Shown: piece by piece, positions 62,792 through 64,000 of the stretch
Position numbering within the stretch: position 1 is the stretch's first letter
Layout: the number at the start of each line of letters is the position of its first letter
DNA from: Pseudomonadales bacterium
Lineage (GTDB): Bacteria; Pseudomonadota; Gammaproteobacteria; Pseudomonadales; Pseudohongiellaceae
Assembly: GCA_022827425.1 (NCBI GenBank)
Contig: JAJDSZ010000108.1
Coordinates: 1-64,000, forward strand
Length of the DNA: 64,000 bases
Direction of reading: 5' to 3'
Translations under genes and position numbers: made by a program
The notes under the pieces: model-generated
What the model was told of the DNA's origin: nothing
Seen by the model: only the letters and a program-made list of their open reading frames with translations
The model's database searches: none

Positions 62792-63859
62792 ATGGAACTT
62801 CGAAAATTGCTGGCCCTGTGCAAGGAACAGGGAGCATCCGATCTGCATCTTGCCCCCGGGCTGCCGCCCTGGCTGCGGGTCGATGGTGAATTGCGCCCGG
62901 CTGCGCTGGAGGCGCTGGATGAAAGCCAGGTGCAAGCCTGTATCGATTCCTGCCTGGATGGCAACCAGCGGCAAGTCTTCCTGGCCGGAGAGGAAATCGA
63001 TCTTGCCATCGAGGCGCCCAATGCGGTTCGCTTCCGGCTCAACGCCTTTCTGCAGCGCAATGGCCCGGCAGCGGTATTCCGGGCGATTCCCGCGGCGGTG
63101 CTGAGCCTGGAACAGCTCGGCATGGGCGGAGATATTGCGCGAATCGCCGAATTGCCCAGCGGTCTTGTGGTGGTCACCGGGCCCACGGGTTCAGGCAAGT
63201 CAACCACCTTGGCGGCCATGGTCGATCACATCAACCGCAATCTCCATGGCCACATCCTCACCATCGAAGACCCCATCGAATTCATCCATGCCAGCCGCCG
63301 CTGCCTGGTGACCCAGCGCGAGGCCAATCGGCACACCCGCGGCTTTGCGGCGGCCTTGCGGGCGGCCCTGCGGGAAGACCCGGATGTAATCCTGCTTGGC
63401 GAGTTGCGTGACCCGGAAACGATTCGCCTGGCATTGACCGCGGCCGAGACCGGCCATCTGGTGCTCGCCACCCTGCACACCGCCTCGGCGGTGAAAACCA
63501 TCAATCGCATTATCGATGTCTTTCCCGCGGCGGAAAAAGCCATCGTTCGAACCCAGCTTGCCGAATCCCTGCAGGCGGTGATCGCCCAGACCCTGCTGCG
63601 CAAACCCGGCGGCGGGCGCGTGGCCGCCCGGGAGATTCTGCTGGCAAGCACCGCCGTGCGCAATCTGGTGCGGGAAGACCGGATTGCCCAGATCTACTCC
63701 TGCATGCAATCCGGCGCGTCCCAGGGAATGATCACCCTGGACCAGAGCCTGGCCGGATTGCTCGCCGCGGGGCAGGTCAGCCGGGAGGAGGCGCTGCTTC
63801 AGGCCAGGGACCCGGCGGCGCTGGGACGGCGGGGAGGGGACGGAAATCCCGGGTATTGA
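62792..63859 (+). CDS. pilT: Type IV pilus twitching ATPase PilT
   Basis: Walker A GPTGSGKSTTLAAMVDHIN; AALREDPDVILLGELRDPETIRLALTAAETGHLVLATLHT. Confidence 0.93.
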   Translation: MELRKLLALCKEQGASDLHLAPGLPPWLRVDGELRPAALEALDESQVQACIDSCLDGNQRQVFLAGEEIDLAIEAPNAVRFRLNAFLQRNGPAAVFRAIPAAVLSLEQLGMGGDIARIAELPSGLVVVTGPTGSGKSTTLAAMVDHINRNLHGHILTIEDPIEFIHASRRCLVTQREANRHTRGFAAALRAALREDPDVILLGELRDPETIRLALTAAETGHLVLATLHTASAVKTINRIIDVFPAAEKAIVRTQLAESLQAVIAQTLLRKPGGGRVAAREILLASTAVRNLVREDRIAQIYSCMQSGASQGMITLDQSLAGLLAAGQVSREEALLQARDPAALGRRGGDGNPGY

Positions 63860-63860
63860 G

Positions 63861-64000
63861 CTACTGCCCGGAATCCGGCGCCTTGACGCGGATTTCGTTG
63901 AACCAGTTCTCCAATATGATCTGGGCGGCGATATGGTCGATGGCGGTTTTCTTGACCATCAGCGTGGCATTGGCTTCCACCAGCCGCTCGATGGCTTCCC
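63861..64000 (-). CDS. ruvX: Holliday junction resolvase-like RuvX/YqgF, C-terminal part only
   Basis: Reverse-strand EAIERLVEANATLMVKKTAIDHIAAQIILENWFNEIRVKAPDSGQ*; position next to pilT. Confidence 0.75.
   Translation of the reverse strand, partial: EAIERLVEANATLMVKKTAIDHIAAQIILENWFNEIRVKAPDSGQ

Overview
64 kb of a GC-rich bacterial chromosome. The gene order (pilT / yggS-proC-yggT-metX-metW-rdgB-hemW, with ruvX next to pilT) suggests a gammaproteobacterium. Most of the window is dense, ordinary housekeeping DNA: a complete glycogen operon (pgi-glgB-glgX-glgP-glgC-pgm-glgA), a TonB-dependent receptor locus, gcvTHP, an RND/MacAB-like ABC efflux operon, lepB, lhr, rppH-ptsP, lgt-thyA-folA, argA-argE-phhB-hemW-rdgB, metW-metX, and proC-yggS-pilT. 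The most interesting object is a secreted AhpC/TSA-type redoxin at 34603..35172 (minus). The ORF track splits it in two because of one in-frame TGA. That TGA sits exactly at the expected catalytic cysteine (…SFDW-U-PYC…) and is followed by a strong hairpin whose small loop contains GU and begins about 21 nt downstream, as expected for a bacterial SECIS. It is most likely an unannotated selenoprotein. Other points of interest: a BrnT-like toxin fused in one ORF to its HTH antitoxin partner, on a promoter that implies a leaderless mRNA; a HipBA module with a clear paired operator; a HigBA module beside a 5'-truncated antitoxin paralogue; at least three short interspersed repeat families, one of which appears inside an in-frame extension of glgX; and a substrate-binding protein / output-less sensor / MFS cluster. 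No tRNA, rRNA, CRISPR array, transposase or prophage was recognised.
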